Source: Trichoplax adhaerens
Taxonomy: Eukaryota; Placozoa; Uniplacotomia; Trichoplacea; Trichoplacidae
NCBI RefSeq assembly: GCF_000150275.1
Contig: NW_002060945.1
Span: 7,713,219 to 7,777,218 of the forward strand
Length of the DNA stretch: 64,000 nt
Direction: 5' to 3'
Shown: positions 25,662 to 36,314 of the stretch, piece by piece
How the letters are laid out: the number at the start of each line of letters is the position of its first letter
Position numbering within the stretch: the first letter of the stretch is position 1
Notes under the pieces: model-generated
Seen by the model: the letters and a program-made list of their open reading frames with translations, nothing else
Told to the model about the DNA's origin: nothing
Databases searched by the model: none
Translations under genes and position numbers: made by a program

Positions 25662-26308
25662 ATATCGTAATATTGAATATGACTTATGTAGTTCTTTTAA
25701 GTGATTTTGACTTAATTGTTTGTGAAAGATTGTAATGCATCGCTTTTTTCCTGGAAACTGAATTTGAATAGGAATTCAAAGATGTCAGCTTAAGTAATCT
25801 TAAGTCAATTGTATTATTATTTCCATTCAATAAAGTAATTGCACATGAGGGGAAGTTTGACGACATGTCTACTTACATATTACGCGTATATTATTTATTC
25901 TTTACATTGTAATGATTGTCAAAATTATACAACTGGATAAGGTTAAACGGAGTTAAAATAAGTAAATGGTTCTCTTGAAGAATGACAAGATGGTTCAGCC
26001 AATAAGCTGAAAGAAAATTAAATAAACTTAAATACAATTACCTAATAAAATTTACAATATATTTATACAGTATGCCCGAGTATTGCCATATCTTATTCTT
26101 AAGCCATCATTTGTAAAAATATTTTTGAAGAAGATCCTCTAGAGATTAACTTCAGCTCTAATTACAACTTTATTATTGGCATTAGTAACATTTACAATTG
26201 CAAAAGCAATGATATTAACATTCCATAACGCAATACGGAAATTCTAACTGCTACTCTATAGCAATTATAATACGACTTCATAATCAGTAATATATTGATA
26301 AAACACAA

Positions 26309-26798
26309 TGTGATGGAGGGTTCGATATCTCAGAGGATTGAGATTTAGTCGCCATTTACAATTATTACAACAAAGGGTTTATAAAAGTTATGCTTTATTG
26401 TAGGTTAGCAATGTGAAGTACAGTGAGGTAGTTACGGTAGATCAGAGTGAAAGCTGTTGTGAGTAACGAGTAGAAGTATTAGACTGTGAGAGACTAACTA
26501 GAAGACTAACTGAGAGGCTAATGAACTCTGAGGTAGAAATCGCCGGTATTTATAGTTTTAAAGATAGAGCACATGCAGAGAATAGGATTGTGGAATTAGA
26601 TACAACATATACCATAACAGGTTTACAAAATAGTAGATGATTGTAGAAAACAGCGAGTACCGTAATAATAACTAAATACAGTAGGCTATATATGAATGTA
26701 GAGTAAGCGGACTGTACATCTGTCTAAATATAAGAGCAATACAACATGTCTATATTTAAGAGTAGAATATAGTTACAGTATATTCTAAATACACTACA
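26309..26798. mobile_element. Solo LTR, family 2
   Basis: A 490-bp element that begins TGTGATGG and ends ACACTACA, flanked by the 5-bp direct repeat CACAA (26304-26308 and 26799-26803). Removing it and one CACAA restores the array sequence seen uninterrupted in other units (around 14660 and 21490). It is unrelated or only distantly related to LTR family 1. Confidence 0.85.
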
Positions 26799-27894
26799 CA
26801 CAATATTAAAAGAGCTCAGTTATTAGAAACCTTTCTAAAGGTAAAAGAATAAGACTATTCCGAAAAAATTTATATTAGAGCTATAGCTTTACTGTATAAA
26901 TAAATTGTTAGCACGAGTTGATACTAACTGGTTAACGGTATACATTAGAGAATTAACTAATGTATTCAATTGACCATGATAGATCATACTCTAAATATGC
27001 ATAGTTACCTTAACTCTACGATACTAGTGTTACGCTAAAAAGACGAAAATTCACTAATTAAGTATATATTTATTACAATACCATAACATCAAGGTACAGT
27101 AATAAAAAATGACGAATAATTTGTATTCAAGCTTAATAGTCGTTTGTTAAGGTTCGAAGTAGCAAGTGAGCTTCAGATAACCTGGGCAAATTTCACAAAG
27201 TAATCCATGTGATTCACTAGTGCGCTCTGCTTACTACAGATTTCCACTGTATCTATCTTATTGATTAAGTCAATAGTCAGATTACACAGTAAAGTGTAAA
27301 GAAAATCAGGTAAAGATGAGGATAAATCCAAGCTATTCCAAGACTGAAATCATAGAAGAGGAAAATCAAATAGAAAAAATTCACTTGAATTGATTTATAC
27401 GCGCAAGTCTAATTCTAATATAGCAACATTTACGAATTATATTTTTCTTCGTTAGATAAATAATTGGATTATGTAAAGGAACCAAATATACAAGCAGGCT
27501 TGTAAGAATATTTATAATGGCAGATGTTCGTTATCATAACTTTTTAGGATTGTTGCATTAATTTCTGCATAAATACTGTTCACGAAGACAATTACTGTCG
27601 GTAGACCTGTCGTAAAAAAATAAAATTGAAATACATATTAACATCTTGATAGCTCGTTGTTTATCTTCCCCTCCTGAACGAACGTGACCAAAACGTTCCC
27701 TCACTCTTATGCTAACTTGATATAGCTTTCTAATAGCTCTCAAGTGGCAATAAATAATAATACTTCCTAACTGTAAACAATTCACAAAAATGACATAATA
27801 TTAAGTTGTCCTACATAAGGTCGACTATTTACTTCCCCAAAATAGATACAAAGTGGATCTGCTATTACATCTGATAGAAAAATTGTTAATAACA

Positions 27895-28362
27895 CCATGT
27901 GTAATGCCCGAGTAATAGACGTTTACTATTACTATAGGTTCGCGACCTTTAACTCTTAATCTGAGTTATTTAATTTGAGTAAATCCTTATGATATGCAAT
28001 AAGCCGCCACAACCGAGAGAGTAGTTTAAAAACTACGTTTATTATTCCGTCTGTCCATGAGACTGAATTCAATTTTCTTCTCTCATATAATCGGTCGAAA
28101 ACGGCTAAGATAAACCGGATAAACGGACTTAGATTATTTTTACAAGCAATCATTTCCATGCAAAATCATATTGCAAAAGCTTACATCCTATAGTAAACGT
28201 ATCAATCTAATACTGTTAAAAAATAGAAATCGACCCTGGCTAAGATGAAACGGATAACTTTAAACTCGTGGCTAATAGTTTATCAATATTTTATCAATAT
28301 CTATATTAGGACGATACGTTACAGACATATATATAGCTATCATCGAAATAGCATAGATTAAC
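27895..28362. mobile_element. Insertion inside GPCR pseudogene f
   Basis: Receptor similarity stops at about 27893 and resumes at about 28363 in the same helix. The insert has an internal inverted pair (CCTATAGTAATAGTAAACGT complement at 27919-27938 against CCTATAGTAAACGT at 28187-28200) and a diverged direct repeat of GGCTAAGATAAACCGGATAA (near 28110 and 28240). Its 67-codon open frame has no family features. Class unknown. Confidence 0.45.
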
Positions 28363-28482
28363 ATCATTGAAATCACTACACCATGATAACATCCATATGC
28401 TAACCAATCGGATAACTACTGTCCTACTTTTCAAACTAGACCTAGTTGGACGAACAATTAGTCTGTATCTATCCATCGACAT

Positions 28483-28811
28483 CAACACTAACGTTAAAAG
28501 ATGCAATGAAGTTAATGTAGAGAACAAGAAGCTTACTACTTTACATGTGCGAGCCAGAACTGCAGCAAGCTAATTTATCGAATAAGTTGCGTAGATCATG
28601 ATACAGTACCCACAAGTTCCGATGCTAATAAATACATCGCAAATTAGCAACACTAGCGTTAAAAGATGCAATGAAGTTAATGTAGAGAACAAGAAGCTTA
28701 CTACTTTACATGTACGAGTCAGAACTGCAGCAAGCTAATTTATCGAATAAGTTGCGTAGATCATGATACAGTACCCACAAGTTCCGATGCTAATAAATAC
28801 ATCGCAAATTA
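28483..28811. repeat. 165-bp tandem duplication
   Basis: 28483-28646 and 28648-28811 are almost identical direct copies covering the TM2-TM3 segment of pseudogene f. Only a few substitutions separate them, so the duplication is recent and happened in an already broken gene. Confidence 0.9.
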
Positions 28812-29029
28812 TCATGGTCAGGAAAAGGATATCTGAAGAAAATTTTATCTTATCGATTTTGGTCATCATAACAACAATTATAAGATTCAAGATAAATCCT
28901 AACATGAATAGAAGTATAACGATTACCAACAGCATACCAATAACGATTAAATAAAGTGGTAATCCATGATGTTGCTGTCGTATTCGACATGAGCGAGTGA
29001 TTATTGGTGAGGCTATGTAATATTTCCAT

Positions 29030-30692
29030 GATCGCCTGCAGTAGTTATATAACTTATCCACAAGAAAAGTGTTCGATAATTATTTTATTAGATGACCTAA
29101 AACTGAAGTATAGGATGTAATTTTGAATTCCTACCATTTGCTTCTTTTTCGCGATAATACTGACGAGGTATTGGTATTTCATCTGTTAAATACAATCTCT
29201 ACACTTACAGATATCGAATATGTTTGGTTTTGCTTAAATATGACGTTGTGATATCTTAGAATATATTGAAGTAAATACAAAACTGTTAAAAGTATAAAGG
29301 AAATTATTCCAACCCTCACACTTCTGCTCATTAGCTAAGAATATCTCCGTTAATTAATTTTTTTGGCGCTATTGAACTATACAGGCATGAAAATTGCTGA
29401 CAATCCTTGATCCTATAATAATAAATTTCTTTAATATCATGTTTCCCCTATCTATACTATTTCTTTCGTGAAGAAATACTTTATAATTGTTTCATAAAAA
29501 GGCTGATAAGATCAGATGATAAATTACGATTGTTAATTCTTTACGGTATCGAGGTGCTTACTAAAGATAATAATGTCAGTCTATATTAAGGTATTTCTTA
29601 CATTTATTCTTAACGTGACCTTACATATCATTATCCGAATTTCGAATAAAATAGTTTCCGTTACACAAAATTCTGTCTAATGAAGTAATTGATTAATATC
29701 ATATCCGTGCATATCCAATTTATGATAGACATATGCATACTCAGTAGCATTATTCTTTAATATTTAAATATTTATGAACAGCAATAGGCCCTCACTTAGA
29801 CTTTTAATAAGTAAATAGCTTAACTAACAATTTATTTATTATTTTGTTTCATAAAGAAATATGGAAGATGTACAAGTAGCTGAACATTCGTACTGTACAA
29901 TAAAAAATTAATTGTTTCTTTCAATATCATAATCTAAGTAGTCTACGATTGTGAGTTACTTGCACTTGTAATAAATCTATGCTAAGAGATTGAAAATTAC
30001 TTATCTAAGTTAAATATTGAGACGCTATTTTAATATTAATAAAGGCTAATTTTTAGAATTCTTCTTCGTTATTTTGTATGTTAATAAGTACTGTTGCTTC
30101 AAAATAACCTTTATTGGGGTTAGATATTAATAATATCAAGTACCGTAATTTGTTAAGAATTATACATTTTAAGATTACAATTTAATTGATATATTTAGTC
30201 AGTATAGAATTTATTTCTATAGCCGTATACGGTTTATTGTAGGAAAATATAATTTATATTTACTTTACGCTTATTATTATTGATTTAAAACGTCTTCATT
30301 CTTGATGAATTACTAGCTTAATTTACAATACTTTGGACTGATAAGTTGATAATCTGATACTGTACATATAACTGCTCTTCGAAAGGTGTCGTAAAATATA
30401 TGCTATAAAACATTGAATAATGTTTATAAAGTTAGAAGTTGCATTAATCATATTTAGTATTTGCGTTAAAATTAAGATACCAGAAGACAAAAATCGAAGT
30501 AGATCAATTCAATTCCCGCCGACTTCATGCCTATCATGTTCAATCAATTCTACCCATTTTATTAGCTGCTACGCCCTTCCCATCATTGGCAATTCCAATT
30601 AAGCATCATACCTTTGAAGCTTTCATCAGTTATTATCGAAATTGTGTTGTAAGTCAATAAGAAAAATAAGATATGGACCAATTAGTACTTGT
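29030..30692. other. Array unit 6 non-coding flank
   Basis: It matches the corresponding flank of unit 2 (7999-9780) over most of its length, including the stretch leading to the LTR insertion site. No gene is seen. Confidence 0.55.
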
Positions 30693-30697
30693 ATTAC

Positions 30698-31248
30698 TGT
30701 CACAATTTCACTTCTGCGACAAGGTAACGTACAGTAAAAGTCTATAAGTAGCTACTGACTTAAACGCCCTTTTACTTGACGTTAAACACACACAGCAAAA
30801 GACTGTAAAGGTGAAGCTTTTATTAGCAAAGATGCATCTACAACTTTTTACCACCCTCTCAACTCAAATGTTCCCGTTTATATAGGAACCGTCTAATTTG
30901 TAAACAACAACAGTATTATTATTATACCTTACTACGAGAATCATCTCGAACTAAGATGCTCCTTACATAGCTTTTCTTTCAGTAAATATTTTGAATCTCT
31001 TACTCATACTTAATCTTAATCTAAGCCCGTAGGTTGTCTAATTCAACTATCATCAACTAGAACTTGAATCATCCTACTGCTATCTATCACACAATAACAA
31101 TCAATATCAAATATGTAATGAATTATTACAAACAACATCCACGTTAAGGCATTACTTATCTTACCTAGCACTACAAATATGGATATTCTCCATATTAGCT
31201 ACTACTGTACTTATTAAGCTATCCTAATGACAAGACGACACCGTAACA
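30698..31248. mobile_element. Solo LTR, family 1-like, diverged
   Basis: A 551-bp element that begins TGTCAC and ends CGTAACA, flanked by the 5-bp repeat ATTAC (30693-30697 and 31249-31253). Its first ~100 bases resemble the LTRs at 6103 and 52996 (shared ACAAG.TAACGTA and GACTTAAACGCC blocks), but it is more diverged and shorter. The uninterrupted site is seen in unit 2 around 9800. Confidence 0.8.
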
Positions 31249-31309
31249 ATTACATTAAGAGTTATGAACCAAATCAAAGCAGGTAGTATTCATCGTGAAA
31301 ATAAAACAA

Positions 31310-31401
31310 TCAATCATCACTTGTCTGATTAACTGTACCCTCGTTGGCTGCTTTCATAATCAAACCATCATATTCTTCATCTGAATTTGCATCAATCTGA
31401 T
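31310..31401 (-). CDS. Terminal exon, acidic, possible partial Death-fold
   Basis: The exon opens after a strong acceptor (polypyrimidine, CTATTAG) and runs 30 codons to TGA at 31310-31312. Phase 1 matches the donor of 31506-31586. The peptide core (DQIDANSDEEYDGLIMKAA) is conserved in the stray copy at 9846-9946, which argues it has been coding. With the preceding exon it has the hydrophobic spacing of Death-domain helices 2-4 but lacks helices 5-6, so that reading is weak. It is probably the 3' end of the TPR gene 31887-34115 or of a lost neighbour. Confidence 0.5.
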
Positions 31402-31505
31402 CTAATAGTATAATGAAGGAATAAAGAAGACAAAAAATTGATGAAAAGCAAGTTGAAAACCTAGTTTCCTCATTAAAAATAAAAAATAGGCTAGTCATTC
31501 CTTAC

Positions 31506-31586
31506 TAATTTGATCAGGTTCTACTCCATTGGTTAAGGAAACTAATAAGCTTTGGCAAACTTCATCCGATAGTATCGCTATATCAT
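31506..31586 (-). CDS. Penultimate small exon (81 bp)
   Basis: Bounded by an acceptor GGAATAG and a consensus donor A|GTAAGG, phase 1 at both ends. The 27-codon frame (includes LSDEVCQSLLVSLTNGVEP) continues in frame into 31310-31401. Upstream it could join the TPR exon through a phase-1 donor near that gene's stop (A|GTTAGT near 31890), which is weak. No match exists in the other TPR genes of the window. Confidence 0.45.
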
Positions 31587-31606
31587 CTATTCCATATTTT
31601 ATAGTA

Positions 31607-31882
31607 AAAATAAAGATATAAAAACGTTTCGTGACTTAATAATTATTATCAGCATTAGACACTGTATAATACTCATACTACAATATGCAACTCACAATAG
31701 ACTATCTTTATCACTAGATACAAGGCAAAGTTATTTGTAGTCTATCCAATATTATCTTATTAAATTAAAAATAAAGAAATGTTCAGTAACTCGATTATCA
31801 ACATTGAACACCGCATAATACTCGCACTGTGCATGTAGTAATACATTATCTTTCATCACTTGAAAGAAAACAAAGTTACTCA
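31607..31882. repeat. Diverged tandem duplication
   Basis: 31607-31742 and 31767-31882 are direct copies sharing a block around GCATTAGACACTGTATAATACTC. They lie between the TPR exon and the two small exons, so if the gene model is right they are intronic. Confidence 0.6.
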
Positions 31883-31886
31883 TCTA

Positions 31887-34115
31887 CTAACTTAACGATT
31901 TCGATTTCCTTTCCCTTTGATTGTCTATAGTTTCGTCATCACTTGAATCGTATTGCTGAATTATGGAAAGAAGATTTGAAGCTTGTCGACTCATCGCTAC
32001 TGCGTCTGTAAATTGTCGCTGCTTATTATAGACTAAAGCAATCCTATCGTATATAGTAGCCTTAAATATATCATTATTTACTTCTAATTGTTGTAAAATA
32101 GTCAAAGCACGTCGATACATTACTGTAGCATCGTCATACTGTTGAAGATCAAAGTACATCGTTCCAGCATTATAATAGACAGTAGCTACATCGTAATGAT
32201 TATCTCCTAATAATTTCAATCGGATATTCAGGCAATTTTGATACATAGTTAAAGCATCTTCATAATTGAGTTGATCAGAGTAGACATTAGCAATGTTGTT
32301 ATAAGATTTAGCTACATCTAAATGGCAGCTTCCTAACATGTTTAATTGAATATCGAGGACGTTTTGATATGTGATTAACGCATCATCATATCGGCCTTGA
32401 CAGTAATATATATTTGCAATGTTATGAGTGGACTGTGCTACTTTTAAATCTTGGCCATCTAATAGATCTAATCGTATAAATAACGCCTTTCTATGCATCG
32501 ATAGAGCTTCATCGTAGTCGGCTTGATTGGAATAAGCAAGTCCAAGATTATTATACAAAGTAGCGATATCTGCATGATGACTTCCTAATATTTCTAATTT
32601 GATGTCTATAGCTTTTTGATACATGTCGATTGCACGCATAAATTCACCTTGATGAGCATACACCAGTCCGATATTACTATACGTACATGCAGTTTCTAAA
32701 TTATTCTTTCCCAATAATTGCGATTTAATCTTTAATGATTTCTCGTACATTATTAATGCATCCCGATCTTTCGATTGACCTGCATAAATATTTCCTATAT
32801 TGTTATAGGAATAAGCTACCTGTAGATAATTTTCTCCTACAATATCCAATTGTATGTCTAAAGCTTTCTGATGCATGTCTAGAGCTTTATCATATTGACA
32901 TTGTAACTCGTAGACAATTCCAATATCATTGTAAAGTATAGCAATATCAAGATGATGATTTCCTACCGTTGCTAATTGGATATCGAGCGACTCTTGATAT
33001 GCTATAAGAGCATCTTTATATCTTCCCAAATGATACTGGACTTCTCCAATCTTATAATAAGTTTGAGCTACAATAGAATTAATGATACCTAATTTTTCGA
33101 ATTGAATATGAAATGCTTTCTCATATATATGTAAGGCTCTCTCATACTTGCATTGATCAAAGTAAACATGGGCAATGTTGTAATATGTTTCTGCTACATC
33201 CAAGTGATTCCTTCCTAATATTTTTATTCTAGTGTTTAGCGCTTTTCGAAATAGTATTAATGCATTTTCGTATTTATATTGATAATGATGGACTGTTGCA
33301 ATATTATGATTCAGAGTTGCAATATCCGTATCGGGACTTTGAAGCTGTTGCGATGATAAGCAATTACGAGATTTTTGTAACATCAATATGGCATCATTAT
33401 AATTTCCTTCTTCGATATGAACGCTTCCAATCTTATTATATATTTTGGATATATCGAAATGATTTGGTTTTAACACTTGCAGTCTGATGTTAAGGCATTT
33501 ATAGTAAACTATCTTAGCATCTGTATAGTTCGTTAATTGAAAATAGGTATCCCCAATATTGTAGTACAAATGTGCTAATTTAATGAGATAATCTCCAGAC
33601 AAATTAAGTCTTATATCTAACGATTTTTGAAACATGGCTAAAGCTTCTTCATACTTGTGCTGGATAAAATAGATGGATCCTATGATTTGGTAAGATACGG
33701 CGACACAATCATTTGCTTCTCCTAATAGTTGCCTTTTTACAACTAATGATTGATGGACATCGTCTAAGCCCTCAAAGTGAAGCCCTTGAGCTGTCTTGAT
33801 CTGACCTCGATGATCCAAACATCGTGCGAATCGTAGTTTATCTTGAACTTTTTCGGCTAGAACGATTGCTTCTTGGATAAATTCTCTAGCTGGCATAAAT
33901 TGATTTTGCTCTCGATGAGTAGTAGCAATATTAAGATAAAGGTCGCATTGTATCTGAAATCTTTCCGTATCATCCGGGATCACATTATCAGAGAGATCTA
34001 GTGCTTGCAAGAAATGGCATAAAGCTTTCTGATAGTGCTTTTCCTGTAAATCATATTCGCCAGCACTTTGCTGAGATTGTAGTTGAAAAATTTCATTTTG
34101 TCGTTTGTTCATCAT
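31887..34115 (-). CDS. Long TPR protein (17 repeats)
   Basis: 742 aa, opening with two adjacent ATGs. Almost the whole protein is tetratricopeptide repeats of the 42-residue kinesin-light-chain/TPR_12 type (consensus A..YNNIG.VY..Q..Y.DAL.MY.KAL.I.L..LG..H.D). I count 17 units: the first three (about residues 14-130) are degenerate and those from about residue 131 are regular. No catalytic domain, membrane helix or signal peptide is seen, so a cytosolic scaffold or sensor that binds peptides along its superhelix is likely. The tail after the last repeat is acidic then basic (SSDDETIDNQRERK). The repeats are internally diverged and no frameshift is present, so the gene looks functional. It may be spliced at its 3' end into the exons at 31506 and 31310. 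Confidence 0.85.
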   Translation of the reverse strand: MMNKRQNEIFQLQSQQSAGEYDLQEKHYQKALCHFLQALDLSDNVIPDDTERFQIQCDLYLNIATTHREQNQFMPAREFIQEAIVLAEKVQDKLRFARCLDHRGQIKTAQGLHFEGLDDVHQSLVVKRQLLGEANDCVAVSYQIIGSIYFIQHKYEEALAMFQKSLDIRLNLSGDYLIKLAHLYYNIGDTYFQLTNYTDAKIVYYKCLNIRLQVLKPNHFDISKIYNKIGSVHIEEGNYNDAILMLQKSRNCLSSQQLQSPDTDIATLNHNIATVHHYQYKYENALILFRKALNTRIKILGRNHLDVAETYYNIAHVYFDQCKYERALHIYEKAFHIQFEKLGIINSIVAQTYYKIGEVQYHLGRYKDALIAYQESLDIQLATVGNHHLDIAILYNDIGIVYELQCQYDKALDMHQKALDIQLDIVGENYLQVAYSYNNIGNIYAGQSKDRDALIMYEKSLKIKSQLLGKNNLETACTYSNIGLVYAHQGEFMRAIDMYQKAIDIKLEILGSHHADIATLYNNLGLAYSNQADYDEALSMHRKALFIRLDLLDGQDLKVAQSTHNIANIYYCQGRYDDALITYQNVLDIQLNMLGSCHLDVAKSYNNIANVYSDQLNYEDALTMYQNCLNIRLKLLGDNHYDVATVYYNAGTMYFDLQQYDDATVMYRRALTILQQLEVNNDIFKATIYDRIALVYNKQRQFTDAVAMSRQASNLLSIIQQYDSSDDETIDNQRERKSKSLS

Positions 34116-34700
34116 ATTTATTTTTTAATTACTCACAACCTACTAGCGGTAATAAATGAATTTAGTGAAGACTTTAATCTTGTTTCTTGTACACGTAAGG
34201 AAGTTCCGATCCGACTTTCTGGACTTTAATATACAAAATTGGTGTTAATTAAGAAAGTTGTTTTTAAATCAATTCAGTTGGTTAAGTGCTAGTTAAATAG
34301 TTAGTTTATCTTACTAAAGTTACAATGTAGCACTCAATAAGTTCGATCATTAATACTATTTTAAAATTAAGTTATTTTAAATTTACTTTGGTTGTCAGAA
34401 ATGAACTCGTCCTCGATTGTAGTTGCTTCAGCCCATTTAGCATTTACTATCTAACACCTAAGATAAGTACTTTATTTCTTTAATGATTTATTCATGCTGA
34501 TATAAATCTTCCTAGCACTCGAATGGCTCATTAGCGTGATATTAGGATATTGGATACTATGCTAGAACAAGTAGATTGTTTCGAATATAGCTATGCAGCA
34601 TACTAGCTATCACTGTTCAAGTTGTACTGAGGCTGATAGTTTCATCGAGACAAATTCTTGCTCAAAAAGATACAGATAGTCGCTGAGAGATAGTAATTCT
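34116..34700. other. Upstream region of the 742-aa TPR gene
   Basis: AT-rich, with no coding signal. It must contain the promoter of the TPR gene, but no element is clear enough to name. Confidence 0.4.
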
Positions 34701-34704
34701 GCAT

Positions 34705-34960
34705 AACTGAGCAGCAGTGTTTTGCAATTGTATACGAAATCCGACTGCAATCCGATGTAATCTTACGGAAAATTTCGGATTAAGCCATGTAGGTGCATTC
34801 AGATCCTTTGCTGTTTTCGTATTAGATCGGAATTGGATTGACGAATGCCGTGACTTAGGATCGGAGTCGAATTCACAGATATGGACCAATTTCGAATTTC
34901 GGATTTCGGATTGATTTTGAGACGTGTTGCAATAAATTGCAAAACACTGCTGAGCAGCCG
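34705..34960. mobile_element. TIR element (MITE-like)
   Basis: An 18-bp perfect inverted repeat, CAGCAGTGTTTTGCAATT, lies at 34712-34729 and in reverse complement at 34935-34952. Partial pairing extends outward (GAGCAG) and inward (GAAATCCG blocks). The interior is richer in G+C than its surroundings and has no transposase. The long minus-strand open frame across it is an accident of composition. Confidence 0.6.
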
Positions 34961-35002
34961 ATTTGATTCTAAAATACAGAATGGCTAATAGGAAATATCG
35001 TG

Positions 35003-35522
35003 TATCGATGTGTATGGTTAACCAACGTAACTCAAATGATTCCATTTAGACGAACCTTGCCTAGATCATTTCAGATCTGTTACAATCCTACGTATGCTTT
35101 CTACTATAACACAATGATTTAAAAATCCAGTATTGACATAATCTAAAAATTATTTTAAAACTTTTCTAATCAAAGTACCAATAACAGCTGTATAGTATCT
35201 ATTCCAACTAAATCAATCTAACCTATCTAAAGGTAGCTCAACTCATTTTGCTAGCAAAATAATTGCAGTTTTCTTAACATGCATTTGTATAACTCTACGC
35301 CAATAGTAATATGGCAGTTAGCGATTATTTTGAGGTAATTGCAATTGATTTAAGAAGATAGTAGAGTTGATAAGTACAGCTAAATATGATGTATAATGAA
35401 ATGATTATATTCGATAATTCGTGAATGATGTAAAAAGAAAAATATCGAATAGAAATCAATACCAGCTAGACCATTGTAACTTAAATATTACCCGTAGTTA
35501 TAAGTTGTCTACAGTACCTTTC
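35003..35522. repeat. Dispersed repeat R2, copy 2
   Basis: It is nearly identical to 12232-12745. Here it follows the TIR element 34705-34960. In copy 1 it follows the 12161-12210 hairpin, which shares a TTTTGCAA core, so the two parts may belong to one composite element. Confidence 0.8.
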
Positions 35523-36310
35523 GATGATATTCGATGTGATCTGTTAACAGAATATAAGCACTGATCAAGCAAAGCCTTTCTACGATCATTGATTGATTGA
35601 AGAAGAAACGAGGAAACAGAAATAAGTTGCTTAATTCTCTTTAAAGTTATGTCGAAACGCCAGTAACGAAAGCACTGGATCTAATGAAACTATAGAAGCC
35701 TATAAATACATTCGCTTAAACACAAGAAATGCAAATTTTACTTTTATGTATGTGTAAGACTTTGTCTGTAATAGAATTTGATAGACTGTCTGGTGAGGAT
35801 ATTTTGATTACTTTGAGAAATATGGTGTAATTTTATTAAATAATTTACATAAATGAATCATAGCTATAACCTAACCAATCAAAAGGTGCAAAATAAGTAT
35901 GCCTAACTTAAACATGCAATCTACTGATAAACAGGTAGAAAAATTCTGAGCTGAATATAAATCAGTTTTTTAGTTTATTTGTACGTAGAAAATAAACTCT
36001 TGGACTACTTATTATCCAGAACCGCTTCGTTACTATCATCTTCTCACTACAACATAAACAAACAAAATTTGCCAGCGGTATTAGCCAGCAAAAGCAAATT
36101 CTTAAAGGACTTTAGAATATGACTATAAATAAAATTAAATAATTTAAATTTTGTATGCTAAATCATTCAAGATGGATGAAATAGGTAATTTTGAAGATCT
36201 AATTGTGATCAGATTGCTAGTGATTTTAAATGCCTAATACACGTATGTATGGAAGAAGCAGCAAATGAAACCACAATTTAAAGAATATGATGAAGTAGTA
36301 ATAAACTACT
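35523..36310. other. No gene seen
   Basis: AT-rich sequence with no protein match or repeat structure I can support. Confidence 0.4.
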
Positions 36311-36314
36311 TTTC

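Larger units (their letters stand above)
23085..27380. other. Array unit 5 non-coding flank
   Basis: Array-type sequence conserved with other units (23085-24400 with receptor 5' flanks, 24720-25200 with 10870-11300, 26850-27380 with receptor 3' regions). It holds the TIR element 25255-25661 and the solo LTR 26309-26798. No gene is recognised; the open frame at 25684-25866 lies in shared flank. Confidence 0.55.
27381..29029 (-). pseudogene. Degenerate GPCR, gene f
   Basis: From the ATG at 29027-29029 to the TGA position at 27381-27383 all receptor parts can be found, but in three frames. There is a frameshift between the N-terminus and TM1 (about 28950). A 165-bp tandem duplication (28483-28811) doubles the TM2-TM3 region. 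About 470 bp of foreign sequence sits inside TM4 (about 27895-28362). TM5-loop 3-TM6 (27558-27785) is again frameshifted in TM6. The DRY motif (MDRY) is still readable at about 28465. Clearly dead. Confidence 0.88.

Noticed and set aside
34662-35045. 127-codon minus-strand open frame
   Set aside because: Spans the TIR element and the start of repeat R2; explained by the less AT-rich interior.
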